From contig NZ_KB893726.1 in the NCBI RefSeq assembly GCF_000374165.1, forward strand, positions 1-64,000: DNA of 64,000 bases. Direction: 5' to 3'. Position numbers and translations under genes: made by a program. Shown in pieces: positions 8,981-17,530 of this stretch. This stretch comes from Parafrankia elaeagni (lineage in GTDB: Bacteria; Actinomycetota; Actinomycetes; Frankiales; Frankiaceae). The notes below the pieces were generated by a model. It saw only the letters and a list, made by a program, of their open reading frames with translations, searched no databases and had not been told where the DNA came from. Numbering within the stretch: position 1 is the first letter of the stretch; each line of letters opens with the position of its first letter.

Positions 8981-10560
8981 CGACGAGCCACCCCGGCCAC
9001 AGCGGGCACGGCGGCCAGACCGACCAACTCAGCCACGGCGGCCAGGCCGGGCCGCTGGGCCGAACCGGGCCGCTGGGCCAGGCCGGGCCGCTGGGCCGAA
9101 CCGGGCCGCTGGGCCAGACCGGGCCGCTGAGCCGAACCGGGCCGCTGAGCGCCGCGAGCACCCTGAGCCTGCCGAGCGGCGGGCCGGACCCGGCGCTCGC
9201 CGCCGAGCTGCTGCGCCGCCAGCGGGCCCGCCACCGCGGCGTGTACCTGCTCCTGGCGGTGATGACCCTGCTCAGCGCGGTCACCCTCAGCGTGACGGTC
9301 GGCCGTGACTACCGCGAGCTGACCTCGACGGCCGAGTTCTTCCACCGGCACGCCTACACACCGTCCTACGACCCGCTCAGCAACGTGATCCTCGGGTTGC
9401 CGCCGAACACGATCGACGTCGCCACCAGCCGGCCCTCGCCGGACATCCGCGGGATCGCGCTGCGCACGAGCGACATCGCCCTGGTCGCCGGTGGCGAGCT
9501 GGTGCGCAGCATTCCGCTTCCGCGCCCGGTCACCGGCCTGATGGACGTTGTCCGCGCCGTCGACGACTCGTCCTGGATCAGTGACGACGGCAACGGGCGG
9601 GTCTCGGTGTCCGCCGCACTCGTCGTTTCACCGGGTGCCGAGCTGACGATCAGCGCGCCGGTGCGGGAGCTGGTGCTGACCGTCCGGCGGGGGGTGCTGC
9701 TCGGTGTCGACGGCGGCCGGCTCACCCTGGACGGGGTGTCCGTCCGCCCGGATGTCCCAGGCGGCGACCCGCTGCTGCTGGCCGTCGACGAGCGGCGCCC
9801 GTTCGTCGTCGCGACGAACCGGGCGACCCTTGTGATCACACGCAGCCACCTGAGCTATCTCGGGCGGGACTGGAACAGCTCCTACGGTGTCTCCTGGTCC
9901 GACGGGTCGACGGGGAGCATGACCCATTCCGAGGTTGATCACAGCTTCATCGGGACGTACACGGACCATGCCCGGGACGTGGCGATCGAGCGAAACTGGT
10001 TCCACGACAACACGCTCTACGGCGTCGACCCGCACAGCTACTCGACCGGAATCGCGGTGCGCCACAACGTCAGTGAGCGCAACGGCCGGCACGGGATCAT
10101 CTTCTCCGACTTCGTCACCGGCGGGGTGGTGGAAGGGAACATCACCCGGGACAACCGCCTCAACGGCATCATGATGGACGCCTCGAGCACCGGTAACCGG
10201 ATCGTCGGCAACATCTCCTCCGGGAACCGGGGCGACGGGATCGTGCTCGCCTCCTCGCCGCACAACGTCATCGCCGACAACCGGATCGTCGACAACCGGG
10301 TCGGCATACAGGCCCGCGGGGAGCGCGAGAACCTGGAGGTCCGCGGCAACACGCTGGTCGACAACCAGCTCGCCGCGCAGGGCGTCGACCTGGCCGGCAA
10401 CACGCTGCGGGACAACGGCAGCCAGTGGCGACCCCGGGTGCTGATCGGCATCTGGTCGTCCGTGCCGGCCGTCCTGGTCCTGCTCGGCGGCGTCACCGGG
10501 CTCGCACGGCGGCGGCGGGCCCGTCACGGCGGCCGCCCCGCTCTGGCCGCCAGGTTCTGA
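8977..10560 (+). CDS. AlgG-like right-handed beta-helix protein, putative uronan C5-epimerase
   Basis: A 527-residue protein with an N-terminal tract of hexapeptide repeats (GPLGRT/GPLGQA, about residues 25-58), one membrane span (about 88-110), an extracellular region, parallel beta-helix coils rich in N-R-I/V-x-x-N turns (about 290-480) and a second C-terminal span followed by basic residues. The segment LYGVDPHSYSTG (Asp351-Pro352-His353-Ser354) and the following RHGIIFSD closely resemble the active-site region of the alginate epimerase AlgG, whose signature is DPHD. Here the last Asp is Ser, while a basic residue (Arg371) just before HGII is retained. AlgG converts mannuronate to guluronate within the polymer. 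The gene starts inside the synthase stop codon (ATGA). The function is inferred from fold, motif and operon; pectate-lyase-like or carbohydrate-binding roles are alternatives. Confidence 0.75.
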   Translation: MTTSHPGHSGHGGQTDQLSHGGQAGPLGRTGPLGQAGPLGRTGPLGQTGPLSRTGPLSAASTLSLPSGGPDPALAAELLRRQRARHRGVYLLLAVMTLLSAVTLSVTVGRDYRELTSTAEFFHRHAYTPSYDPLSNVILGLPPNTIDVATSRPSPDIRGIALRTSDIALVAGGELVRSIPLPRPVTGLMDVVRAVDDSSWISDDGNGRVSVSAALVVSPGAELTISAPVRELVLTVRRGVLLGVDGGRLTLDGVSVRPDVPGGDPLLLAVDERRPFVVATNRATLVITRSHLSYLGRDWNSSYGVSWSDGSTGSMTHSEVDHSFIGTYTDHARDVAIERNWFHDNTLYGVDPHSYSTGIAVRHNVSERNGRHGIIFSDFVTGGVVEGNITRDNRLNGIMMDASSTGNRIVGNISSGNRGDGIVLASSPHNVIADNRIVDNRVGIQARGERENLEVRGNTLVDNQLAAQGVDLAGNTLRDNGSQWRPRVLIGIWSSVPAVLVLLGGVTGLARRRRARHGGRPALAARF

Positions 10561-10561
10561 G

Positions 10562-12703
10562 ATGACAGTCGGTGTGCCACCGGGCGTGGCGGACGGCGGG
10601 ACACCCGCGGAGGTGGCCGGGAGCGACGGGCGGCTGCGGAGGTTCCGCCCGGACATCGAGGGCCTGCGCGCGGTCGCGGTGATCCTGGTCGTGCTCGGCC
10701 ATTCCGGGCTCGCCCTTCCCGGCGGCTACGTCGGCGTGGACGTCTTCTTCGTGATCTCGGGGTTCCTCATCACCCGGCAGCTGGTCACGGAGCGGGCCAC
10801 CCACGGGCGGATCTCGCTCGCCGGCTTCTACGCCCGCCGGGCCCGCCGGATCGTTCCGGCGGCCGCGGTGGTGATCGTGGCGACGATGCTGGCGGCGTGG
10901 CGGTGGATGTCACCGCTGCGCCTCCACTCCACCGGGGTCGACGCCGCGCTCTCCGCGGTCTCGGCGATCAACATCCGGCTCGCCCAGGAGGGCACCGACT
11001 ACCTGCGTGCGGAGGGGCCGCCCTCACCGTTCCAGCACTTCTGGTCCCTGGCGGTCGAGGAGCAGTTCTACGCCGTGTGGCCGCTGCTGCTGATCGTGAC
11101 GGCGGCGCTGGCCGGGCCGGTGCGCAGGCACCGGGCCGGGCCGGTGGCAGTGCTGCTGGTCGTGGTGACGGGCACGTCGCTCGCCCTCAGCGCGGTCATC
11201 ACCCCGCGGTCGGCTCCCTGGGCCTACTTCGGGGGCCACACCCGGGCCTGGGAGCTCGCGCTGGGGGCCCTTGTCGCGCTGGCGGCACCGGGGCTCGCCC
11301 GGATGCCACGAGCGCTGTCATCCCAGCTGACCTGGCTCGGCCTGGCCGGCATCATGGTCGCCGCCACGATGTTCGGGGAGGCCACGCCCTATCCGGGGCT
11401 GGCAGCGGTGCTGCCGGTGGCGGGGTCCGCGCTCGTGATCGCCGGCGGGTGCGCCGCTCCGCCGCGCGGCGCCGAGCTGCTGCTGCGCGCGTGGCCCTGT
11501 CAGCTGATGGGACGGGTGAGCTACTCCTGGTACCTCTGGCACTGGCCGGTGCTGGTCCTGTGGCCGGAGGCCACCGGGGAGCAGCCCGGCACCGCAGGAA
11601 AGATCGCCGCGGTCGTGCTGTCGCTGCTGCTCGCTGTCGCCACCTACCACGCGGTCGAACAGCCGGTCCGGTCCCGGCCGGCCCTGGTCCGCCGGCCGGT
11701 GCTGGGGCTCGGCCTCGGCGGCTTCTCGATCGGCGCCGCGGTGGCCGCCAGCCTGGTGGTCGCCCAGCTCGCCGCCCTGCCCACCGGCTCCGGGGTGCCG
11801 GCGTCGCGTCTTGATACCAGCGACGGGCCGGCAGCCGGCGGGCCGGCAGCCGGCGGGCCGGCAGCCGGCGGGCCGGCGGGCGGCGGGCCGTCCGCCGGCC
11901 TGAGCCGGGTGATCGAGGAGTCGCTCGACCTCACCGGGCTGCCGGCCGGCCTGCGGCCCTCGCTGGACCAGGCGCCGAGTGACTACAAGGCGAACCGGTG
12001 CTACACATCGATCACCAGCAGCACCCCGACCGACTGCGTGTACGGAGACCCGTCCGGCCGGCGGACGGTGGTGCTCTTCGGCGATTCGCATGCCAACCAG
12101 TGGTTCAACGCGATGAACGACATCAGCCGCCGGTACAACTGGCGGCTGGTCCCCTACACGAAGGGCGGGTGCCCGCCGGCGCACTACCCGAACTTCGTCC
12201 TGGAGACCCTCAAGCGTGTCTACACCGAATGCAACACCTGGCGTGCGGAGGCACTGCGCCGGATCAGGACGCTCGCACCCGATCTGGTGGTGGTCGGTTC
12301 CGAGGCCCGGACGGAGGCGATCCGGGTCGGTGCCGGCGGCATGACGAGGATGGTGCGGGAACTGCGCTCGACCGGGGCCAAGGTCGTCCTGATCGCGGAC
12401 ACCCCCTACCCCGGCTTCGACGTCCCGGACTGCCTGGCCCGTAACCCGGGGCATGTGCGGCGGTGTGTCGTACGGGTCTCCGAGGCGAAGCTGACCGAGC
12501 CACAGCGGGCCATCGAGACCCGCGGCGCGCTCGACGGCGGGGCGATGCTGGTGGATCCGGTGCCGTGGCTGTGCTCGAGGGACCAGTGCCCACCCATCAT
12601 CGGCGACACCGTCGTCTACTACGACAAGAGCCATATCACCGGGACGTATTCTGCCGCGCTCGCGCCCTATCTCGGACCGGAACTCGTCCGGCTGGCCGGC
12701 TGA
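10562..12703 (+). CDS. OafA-type acyltransferase with C-terminal SGNH domain
   Basis: A 713-residue polysaccharide O-acyltransferase. The N-terminal acyltransferase-3 domain (about residues 25-395, some ten membrane spans) starts with FRPDIEGLRAVAVILVV and contains GGYVGVDVFFVISGFLIT and FWSLAVEEQFY. A repeated AAGGP linker (about 420-440) joins it to an extracytoplasmic SGNH esterase/transferase domain, with GDSH at 507-510 and the Asp-x-x-His pair (Asp688, His691) in DKSHITG. Proteins of this architecture acetylate cell-surface glycans. The start is 1 nt after the stop of the beta-helix gene, so it is the fourth gene of the same operon and probably decorates the same polymer, as AlgI/J/F/X do for alginate. 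Confidence 0.9.
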   Translation: MTVGVPPGVADGGTPAEVAGSDGRLRRFRPDIEGLRAVAVILVVLGHSGLALPGGYVGVDVFFVISGFLITRQLVTERATHGRISLAGFYARRARRIVPAAAVVIVATMLAAWRWMSPLRLHSTGVDAALSAVSAINIRLAQEGTDYLRAEGPPSPFQHFWSLAVEEQFYAVWPLLLIVTAALAGPVRRHRAGPVAVLLVVVTGTSLALSAVITPRSAPWAYFGGHTRAWELALGALVALAAPGLARMPRALSSQLTWLGLAGIMVAATMFGEATPYPGLAAVLPVAGSALVIAGGCAAPPRGAELLLRAWPCQLMGRVSYSWYLWHWPVLVLWPEATGEQPGTAGKIAAVVLSLLLAVATYHAVEQPVRSRPALVRRPVLGLGLGGFSIGAAVAASLVVAQLAALPTGSGVPASRLDTSDGPAAGGPAAGGPAAGGPAGGGPSAGLSRVIEESLDLTGLPAGLRPSLDQAPSDYKANRCYTSITSSTPTDCVYGDPSGRRTVVLFGDSHANQWFNAMNDISRRYNWRLVPYTKGGCPPAHYPNFVLETLKRVYTECNTWRAEALRRIRTLAPDLVVVGSEARTEAIRVGAGGMTRMVRELRSTGAKVVLIADTPYPGFDVPDCLARNPGHVRRCVVRVSEAKLTEPQRAIETRGALDGGAMLVDPVPWLCSRDQCPPIIGDTVVYYDKSHITGTYSAALAPYLGPELVRLAG

Positions 12704-12704
12704 C

Positions 12705-12759
12705 CTTTCACCCAGCCACCTTCCCGGCTTTCCGGACCCCGCGTCCGGTCCAGTGAAAG
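12705..12759 (+). terminator. Stem-loop after the acyltransferase gene
   Basis: An outer 7-bp stem (CTTTCAC with GTGAAAG) encloses a 6-bp hairpin CCGGAC-CCCGC-GTCCGG at 12732-12748. It begins 2 nt after the stop and separates the four coupled genes from the lyase-like lipoprotein gene. Confidence 0.55.
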
Positions 12760-12900
12760 GAAGGGGTCGGAGGGGGACGGAAGCAGCCGGCACGCCGGTT
12801 CCCTGAATACGTAGGACGCCGTCCGGGCGGGTTCTAGACTGCCCGCGGCCGGGAGAGCGCGCCGGCCGGGAAGTCGTTGGGCGGTTCGCGCGGGTCGGGG

Positions 12901-12927
12901 GATTCGCGCGTCGGGGACGCGCGAATC
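12901..12927 (+). promoter_or_regulatory. Leader hairpin upstream of the lyase-like gene
   Basis: GATTCGCGCGT and ACGCGCGAATC are perfectly complementary (11 bp) around CGGGG. The structure ends 16 nt before the GTG start and just before the GGGGGAG ribosome binding site. A related TTCGCGCGGGTCGGGG sequence lies directly upstream. It could be an operator or a translational or attenuation hairpin controlling the lyase-like gene separately from the four-gene operon. Confidence 0.5.
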
Positions 12928-12943
12928 AGGGGGAGTCGTCGGG

Positions 12944-13846
12944 GTGAGCGCACCGTCGCGGCGGGCCGTCGCCGTCGTGGCACTGCTCGGCGCGGCCGGG
13001 GCCGGGGCCGGTGGCTGCACGTCCGACGGTGGCCGTGGCCGTGGCCGTGACCGTGACCGGGAACCGGCGGTGCGCCTGGCCACGACGGCCGGGCCGGCAC
13101 CGGTGGCTCCGCACCTGCAGAGCTTCTTCGGTGACGAGCTCGTCATCCGCCAGCGCGGGGCGTTCGGTCTCGACGATGTGGCGGTGCGGGCGCCGGCCCC
13201 GGGCTGCGGGTGGAGATCCATCCGGGTCCGCTACCCGGCCGGCTCGGCCAGCCAGCTGTCCGTGCAGGAGGACGGAGCGCCGTCCGGCGGGGCGCAGGCC
13301 TACCTGCTGTTCCGCGGCGGGCCGCGTGACGACCTCTTCCTGAGCTATCGCGTCCGTTTTCGGAGTGGTTTTCGGTTTGCCCGCGGTGGAAAACTCCCTG
13401 GATTCTTCGGCGGTACACACGTGGCCGGTGGGCACACCCCGGACGGTACCAATGGATTTTCGACAAGATACATGTGGCGTGACGGTGGGAAAGGGCAGGT
13501 CTACGCGTATCTCCCACTGTCCCGTGATTACGGGACGACGCTCGGCCTGGGCACCTGGGAATTCGTCCCGGGTCGCTGGGCGGCCATCCAGCAGCGGGTG
13601 CGGCTGAACACCCCGGGCCGGGCCGACGGGTCGCTGACCGTCTGGGTCGACGGCCGCGGGGTGTTCCACCAGGACGGCATGCTCTTCCGGAGCACGCCGT
13701 CACTGCGGATCGACGGTGTCTTCTTCTCCACCTTCTTCGGTGGCGACGACCTCAGCTGGGCCAGCCCGATCGACCAGTACGCGGACTTCGCCACCTTCGT
13801 GGTCTCGGACCGCTTCGTCGAGGCTGGTCCCGCCGGAACCTGCTGA
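12944..13846 (+). CDS. Lipoprotein with polysaccharide lyase family 14-like (alginate lyase-like) domain
   Basis: A 300-residue exported protein. The signal sequence ends in a lipobox with Cys25 (AGAGGC), so it should be anchored in the membrane outer face. The beta-jelly-roll region contains LSYRVRFRSGFRFARGGKLP (Gly148-Gly149-Lys150), GFSTRYMWR, YAYLP, W-FVPG-W, QRVRLN, DG-L-VWVDG and a final FFSTFFGGDDLSWASP. These are the successive strands of PL14-type alginate/glucuronan lyases and their relatives. GTG is the start, with GGGGGAG upstream. It follows the polysaccharide operon with its own leader, fitting a role in trimming or releasing the polymer, as AlgL does for alginate. The exact substrate and catalytic residues were not confirmed. 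Confidence 0.75.
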   Translation: MSAPSRRAVAVVALLGAAGAGAGGCTSDGGRGRGRDRDREPAVRLATTAGPAPVAPHLQSFFGDELVIRQRGAFGLDDVAVRAPAPGCGWRSIRVRYPAGSASQLSVQEDGAPSGGAQAYLLFRGGPRDDLFLSYRVRFRSGFRFARGGKLPGFFGGTHVAGGHTPDGTNGFSTRYMWRDGGKGQVYAYLPLSRDYGTTLGLGTWEFVPGRWAAIQQRVRLNTPGRADGSLTVWVDGRGVFHQDGMLFRSTPSLRIDGVFFSTFFGGDDLSWASPIDQYADFATFVVSDRFVEAGPAGTC

Positions 13847-13858
13847 TCCGGCGGGACC
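13826..13858 (+). terminator. Terminator hairpin spanning the lyase stop codon
   Basis: GGTCCCGCCGG pairs perfectly with CCGGCGGGACC (11 bp) around an 11-nt loop that contains the TGA stop. The convergent tex gene ends 20 nt further on, so the hairpin may serve both directions. Confidence 0.6.
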
Positions 13859-13878
13859 CCGCAACAAGCCGCCGGGGC

Positions 13879-16521
13879 CTACTGGCGCCCGCGGCGACGA
13901 CTGTCACGGTCGGAGTCACCGAGGGTGACCTCGTCGCCGGTCACCAGGCCGGCCCGACGCAGCGCGTCGGCGATGGCACCGTCGGTCCGCCCGCCGCGCT
14001 GACCGCCGCCGCGCTGCCCAGCGCCGCGGTTGCCGCCGCTACCCGGGCCACCCGGGCCGCCCGGGCCGCCCGGGCCGCCGTTACCGCCGCCGCGCTGGCC
14101 AGCGGAGCCGCCGCGCTGGCCGCCGCCCCGACCGCCGGGCGTCCCACCGGAGGCCTGGCCGCCGTCGCGCCCGGAGGCGCGTCCGGCCCCGGCCCCGGCC
14201 CCGCTCCCGGCGCTACCGGCGCCACCACTCCCGCCGCGGCCCGCTCCGCCGCGGCCGCCGCGTGCCGACCGGCGCTCGCCGGAGCTCTGGCCGCCCGCGT
14301 CCGCGGCGCCCGGCTCGTCGTCGAGGCGCAGCGTCAGCGAGATCCGCTTGCGGGGGATGTCGACGTCCAGCACCTTGACCCGGACGATGTCGCCGGGCTT
14401 GGCGACCTCGCGGGGGTCGGCTACGAAGTTCTTCGACATCGCCGAGACGTGCACGAGGCCGTCCTGGTGGACACCGATGTCGATGAACGCGCCGAAGGCG
14501 GCGACGTTGGTGACGACGCCCTCGAGGACCATGCCCGGCACCAGGTCGGCGAGGGTCTCGACACCTTCGCTGAACGCGGCGGTCCTGAACGCCGGCCGTG
14601 GGTCGCGTCCGGGCTTCTCCAGCTCGGCGAGGATGTCGGTCACGGTCGGCAGGCCGACGGTGTCGTCGACGAAGTCGGTGGGCTTCAGCGAGCGCAGCGT
14701 CTTCGTATCACCGATCAGTGTTCGCAGGTCACTGCCGGCGACGGTCAGGATGCGTCGGACCACCGGGTAGGACTCGGGGTGCACGCTGGAGCTGTCGAGC
14801 GGGTCGTCCCCGCCGCTGATGCGCAGGAAGCCGGCGCACTGCTCGAACGCCTTCGGCCCGAGCCGCGGGACGTCGAGCAGGCCGGTGCGGGAGCGGAACG
14901 GCCCGTTGCTGTCACGGTGGCGCACGATGTTGTCCGCCAGGCCGCCGGTGATCCCGGAGACCCGGGCGAGCAGCGGCGCCGAGGCGGTGTTGACGTCCAC
15001 CCCGACGGCGTTCACACAGTCCTCGACCACGGCGTCCAGCGACGACGACAGGCGCGTCTCGGACAGGTCGTGCTGGTACTGCCCGACCCCGATCGACTTC
15101 GGGTCGATCTTGACGAGCTCGGCGAGCGGGTCCTGCAGCCGCCGCGCGATCGACACCGCGCCACGCAGCGAGACGTCCAGCTCGGGTAGTTCCTGCGAGG
15201 CGTAGGCCGAGGCGGAGTACACCGACGCGCCGGCCTCGGAGACCATGACCTTGGTCAGTTTCAGGTCCGGGTGCCGGCGGATCAGGTCCTCGGCGAGCTT
15301 GTCCGTCTCCCGGGAGGCCGTGCCGTTACCGATCGCGATCAGGTCCACGCCGTGCGTCGCCGCGAGCTTGGCCAGGGAGGCGATCGAGTCGTCCCAGCGG
15401 CGGGCCGGCACGTGCGGGTAGATGGTGTCGGTGGCGACGACCTTGCCGGTGGCGTCGACGACGGCGACCTTCACCCCGGTCCGGAAGCCCGGGTCGAGAC
15501 CCATCGTGCGCCGCTCTCCCGCGGGGGCGGCGAGCAGCAGGTCGCGCAGGTTCGCGGCGAAGACCCGGGCCGCCGTGTCCTCGGCGGACGTCCACAGCCG
15601 CATCCGCAGGTCGACACCGAGGTGGACGATGATGCGGGTGCGCCACGCCCAGCGGACCGCGTCGAGCAGCCAGCGGTCGGCGGGTCGGCCCTCGTCCGCG
15701 ATGTCGAAGCGTTCGGCGATGCGGCGCTCGTAGTCGGTCGGGCCGGGAACGGGCGGCTCCGCCGGGTCGGCGGGCTCGTCCGGCTCCAGGGTCAGGTCGA
15801 GCGCCTCCTCCTTCTCCCCGCGGAACATCGCGAGGATGCGGTGGGAGGGCAGCTTGGTGAACGGCTCGGCGAAGTCGAAGTAGTCGGCGAACTTCGCGCC
15901 GTCGGTCTCCTTGCCCTCGCGGACCTTGCTCACGAGGTAACCACGGGACCACATCCGCTCGCGCAGGTCACCGATGAGATCGGCGTCCTCGGCGAACCGC
16001 TCGACCAGGATGGCGCGGGCGCCCTCCAGCGCGGCGGTGGCGTCGGCGACACCCTTCTCCGCATCGACGTAGGCCTCGGCGGCCGCGCGTGGGTCGAGCG
16101 TGCGGTCGGTCAGCAGGGCGTCGGCGAGCGGCTCCAGCCCCGCCTCGCGCGCGATCTGCGCCTTGGTGCGGCGCTTCGGCTTGTAGGGGAGGTAGATGTC
16201 CTCCAGCCGGGCCTTGGTCTCGGCCGCCATGATCTGCGCTTCAAGGGCCTCGTCGAGCTTGCCCTGACCGCGGATGGAGTCCAGGACCGCCGTGCGCCGC
16301 TCCTCCAGCTCCCGCAGGTAGCGCAGCCGCTCCTCCAGGGTGCGTAGCTGCGCGTCGTCGAGGGCGCCGGTCGCCTCCTTACGGTACCGGGCGATGAACG
16401 GCACGGTGGCCCCGCCGTCGAGCAGGTCGATCGTGGAGGTCACCTGCCCCTCGCGTACGCCCAGCTCCGCGGCGATCCGCGCCTGGACAGTCACCGTCTC
16501 CGGGACGGACACCGTCGTCAC
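13879..16521 (-). CDS. tex: Tex-family transcription accessory / RNA-binding protein
   Basis: A protein of about 880 residues with the full Tex layout: an N-terminal helical domain (ATVPFIARYRKEATGALDD, then LPYKPKRRTKAQIAREAGLEPLAD), a YqgF-like RNase-H fold (GLDPGFRTGVKVAVVDATGKV, then IGNGTASRETDKL and VSEAGASVYSASAYA), helix-hairpin-helix repeats (VGQYQHDL, GVDVNTASAPLL) and an S1 RNA-binding domain (GMVLEGVVTNVAAFGAFIDIGVHQDGLVHVS; the motif shown here as its two ends). The C-terminal 110 residues are a Gly/Arg-rich tail longer than in most homologues, likely adding RNA affinity. A TTG at 16530 is possible, but the GTG at 16521 has a better placed AAAGGCGG. The gene stands alone and is convergent with the lyase-like gene. 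Confidence 0.95.
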   Translation of the reverse strand: MTTVSVPETVTVQARIAAELGVREGQVTSTIDLLDGGATVPFIARYRKEATGALDDAQLRTLEERLRYLRELEERRTAVLDSIRGQGKLDEALEAQIMAAETKARLEDIYLPYKPKRRTKAQIAREAGLEPLADALLTDRTLDPRAAAEAYVDAEKGVADATAALEGARAILVERFAEDADLIGDLRERMWSRGYLVSKVREGKETDGAKFADYFDFAEPFTKLPSHRILAMFRGEKEEALDLTLEPDEPADPAEPPVPGPTDYERRIAERFDIADEGRPADRWLLDAVRWAWRTRIIVHLGVDLRMRLWTSAEDTAARVFAANLRDLLLAAPAGERRTMGLDPGFRTGVKVAVVDATGKVVATDTIYPHVPARRWDDSIASLAKLAATHGVDLIAIGNGTASRETDKLAEDLIRRHPDLKLTKVMVSEAGASVYSASAYASQELPELDVSLRGAVSIARRLQDPLAELVKIDPKSIGVGQYQHDLSETRLSSSLDAVVEDCVNAVGVDVNTASAPLLARVSGITGGLADNIVRHRDSNGPFRSRTGLLDVPRLGPKAFEQCAGFLRISGGDDPLDSSSVHPESYPVVRRILTVAGSDLRTLIGDTKTLRSLKPTDFVDDTVGLPTVTDILAELEKPGRDPRPAFRTAAFSEGVETLADLVPGMVLEGVVTNVAAFGAFIDIGVHQDGLVHVSAMSKNFVADPREVAKPGDIVRVKVLDVDIPRKRISLTLRLDDEPGAADAGGQSSGERRSARGGRGGAGRGGSGGAGSAGSGAGAGAGRASGRDGGQASGGTPGGRGGGQRGGSAGQRGGGNGGPGGPGGPGGPGSGGNRGAGQRGGGQRGGRTDGAIADALRRAGLVTGDEVTLGDSDRDSRRRGRQ

Positions 16522-16828
16522 GATCCGCAACCGCCTTTGCCTGTGTCCTCGTCGTCCCCGCCGGATCCTCCCGGGGGCTGTTACCTCTGATAATCCCTCT
16601 CGCCGGATAGCCCGTGGCGTTCGGGGTGAGGCCGCGCCCCGGGCGCGACGCCGTGTGCACGTTCACGGCCACCTGGCCGGGTCCGGGTGCTTTGCCACCC
16701 TTTGCGGTCGACTGCCGCCGGCTGGACGGGCCTGGCGGCCGGACGATCTGTGACGGCGCTGACGGTCCCCACCGACGCCGGCGGCGGCGCCTACCCGACG
16801 GAATATCGTGTGCATCCGTTGGCACGAC

Positions 16829-17530
16829 ATGTCAGCGAATCTGCATGAACTGTCACTTTCAGTAGAGATCTGCGGCGGCGGAGGAGCTGTGCGAGGAGTT
16901 CCGGAGCACGGTTCCGGCGGTGGGGGACTGCCCGCTCCTGCCGTGTTGTCGGACGCAGCTGTGACCCGGCTGCCGTTCACCGCCGACAACCTGCTGGCCG
17001 CCCGCCGCCAGGTCCTGTTGCTGGCCAGCAGGGCGGGGGTGCCGCCGCAGCGGGCGGCCGACCTGAAACTGGCGCTCCACGAGATCCTCACCAACAGCGT
17101 GCGCCACGGCGGCGGCGGTGGTGTGCTCCGCGTCTGGGCGGAGGAGGCCATGCTGATCTGCGAGGTCTCCGACCGGGGCCACGTACGGGACACGCTGGCC
17201 GGGCGGCGGCCTCCCGCCCTTGACGCGGAGGGCGGGCGCGGCCTGTGGCTCGCCCATCAGCTCTGTGACCTGGTCCAGCTCAGCTCGTCGCCCGCCGGCA
17301 CCATCGTGCGCCTCCACTGCCGCATCGAGAGCGGCTGTGACGCGAGCGGCAGTGTGGAGAGCGGCCGCGCGGGGGCCGGCGCTGAGACGGAGCCGGTGGA
17401 CGCCGGCCGTGCGCCGGCGCACCCGACGCACCCGGCGCACCCGACGCACCCGGCCCACCCGGCGCACCCGGCGCACCCGGCGGAGATCAGCGGAGCCTGG
17501 CCTCCAGCCCGTCCAGCACCGCATTGCTGA
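16829..17530 (+). CDS. RsbW-like anti-sigma regulatory ATPase with His-Pro repeat tail
   Basis: A GHKL-fold serine kinase/anti-sigma domain covers about residues 50-170. The N-box is LKLALHEILTNSVRHG, the G1 region is ICEVSDRG and the G2 region is GGRGLWLAHQLCD. Such proteins bind sigma factors or phosphorylate anti-sigma antagonists. The remaining C-terminus is low complexity and ends in tandem HPAHPT units, overlapping the 3' end of the convergent SRPBCC gene by 44 nt. The start is uncertain: GTG 16808 and ATG 16829 lack a ribosome binding site, and GTG 16889 has GGAGGAG very close. No sigma or antagonist gene is adjacent, so the partner is unknown. Confidence 0.72.
   Translation: MSANLHELSLSVEICGGGGAVRGVPEHGSGGGGLPAPAVLSDAAVTRLPFTADNLLAARRQVLLLASRAGVPPQRAADLKLALHEILTNSVRHGGGGGVLRVWAEEAMLICEVSDRGHVRDTLAGRRPPALDAEGGRGLWLAHQLCDLVQLSSSPAGTIVRLHCRIESGCDASGSVESGRAGAGAETEPVDAGRAPAHPTHPAHPTHPAHPAHPAHPAEISGAWPPARPAPHC

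Noticed and set aside
9040-9150. Tandem repeat that could suggest a CRISPR-like array
   Set aside because: Units are 18 nt, contiguous, in frame and encode GPLGxT; there are no spacers.
6606-12703. Reading the operon as a hyaluronan or cellulose system
   Set aside because: Both need only a synthase and precursor genes; the AlgG-like and PL14-like members argue for a uronan. Still not excluded.
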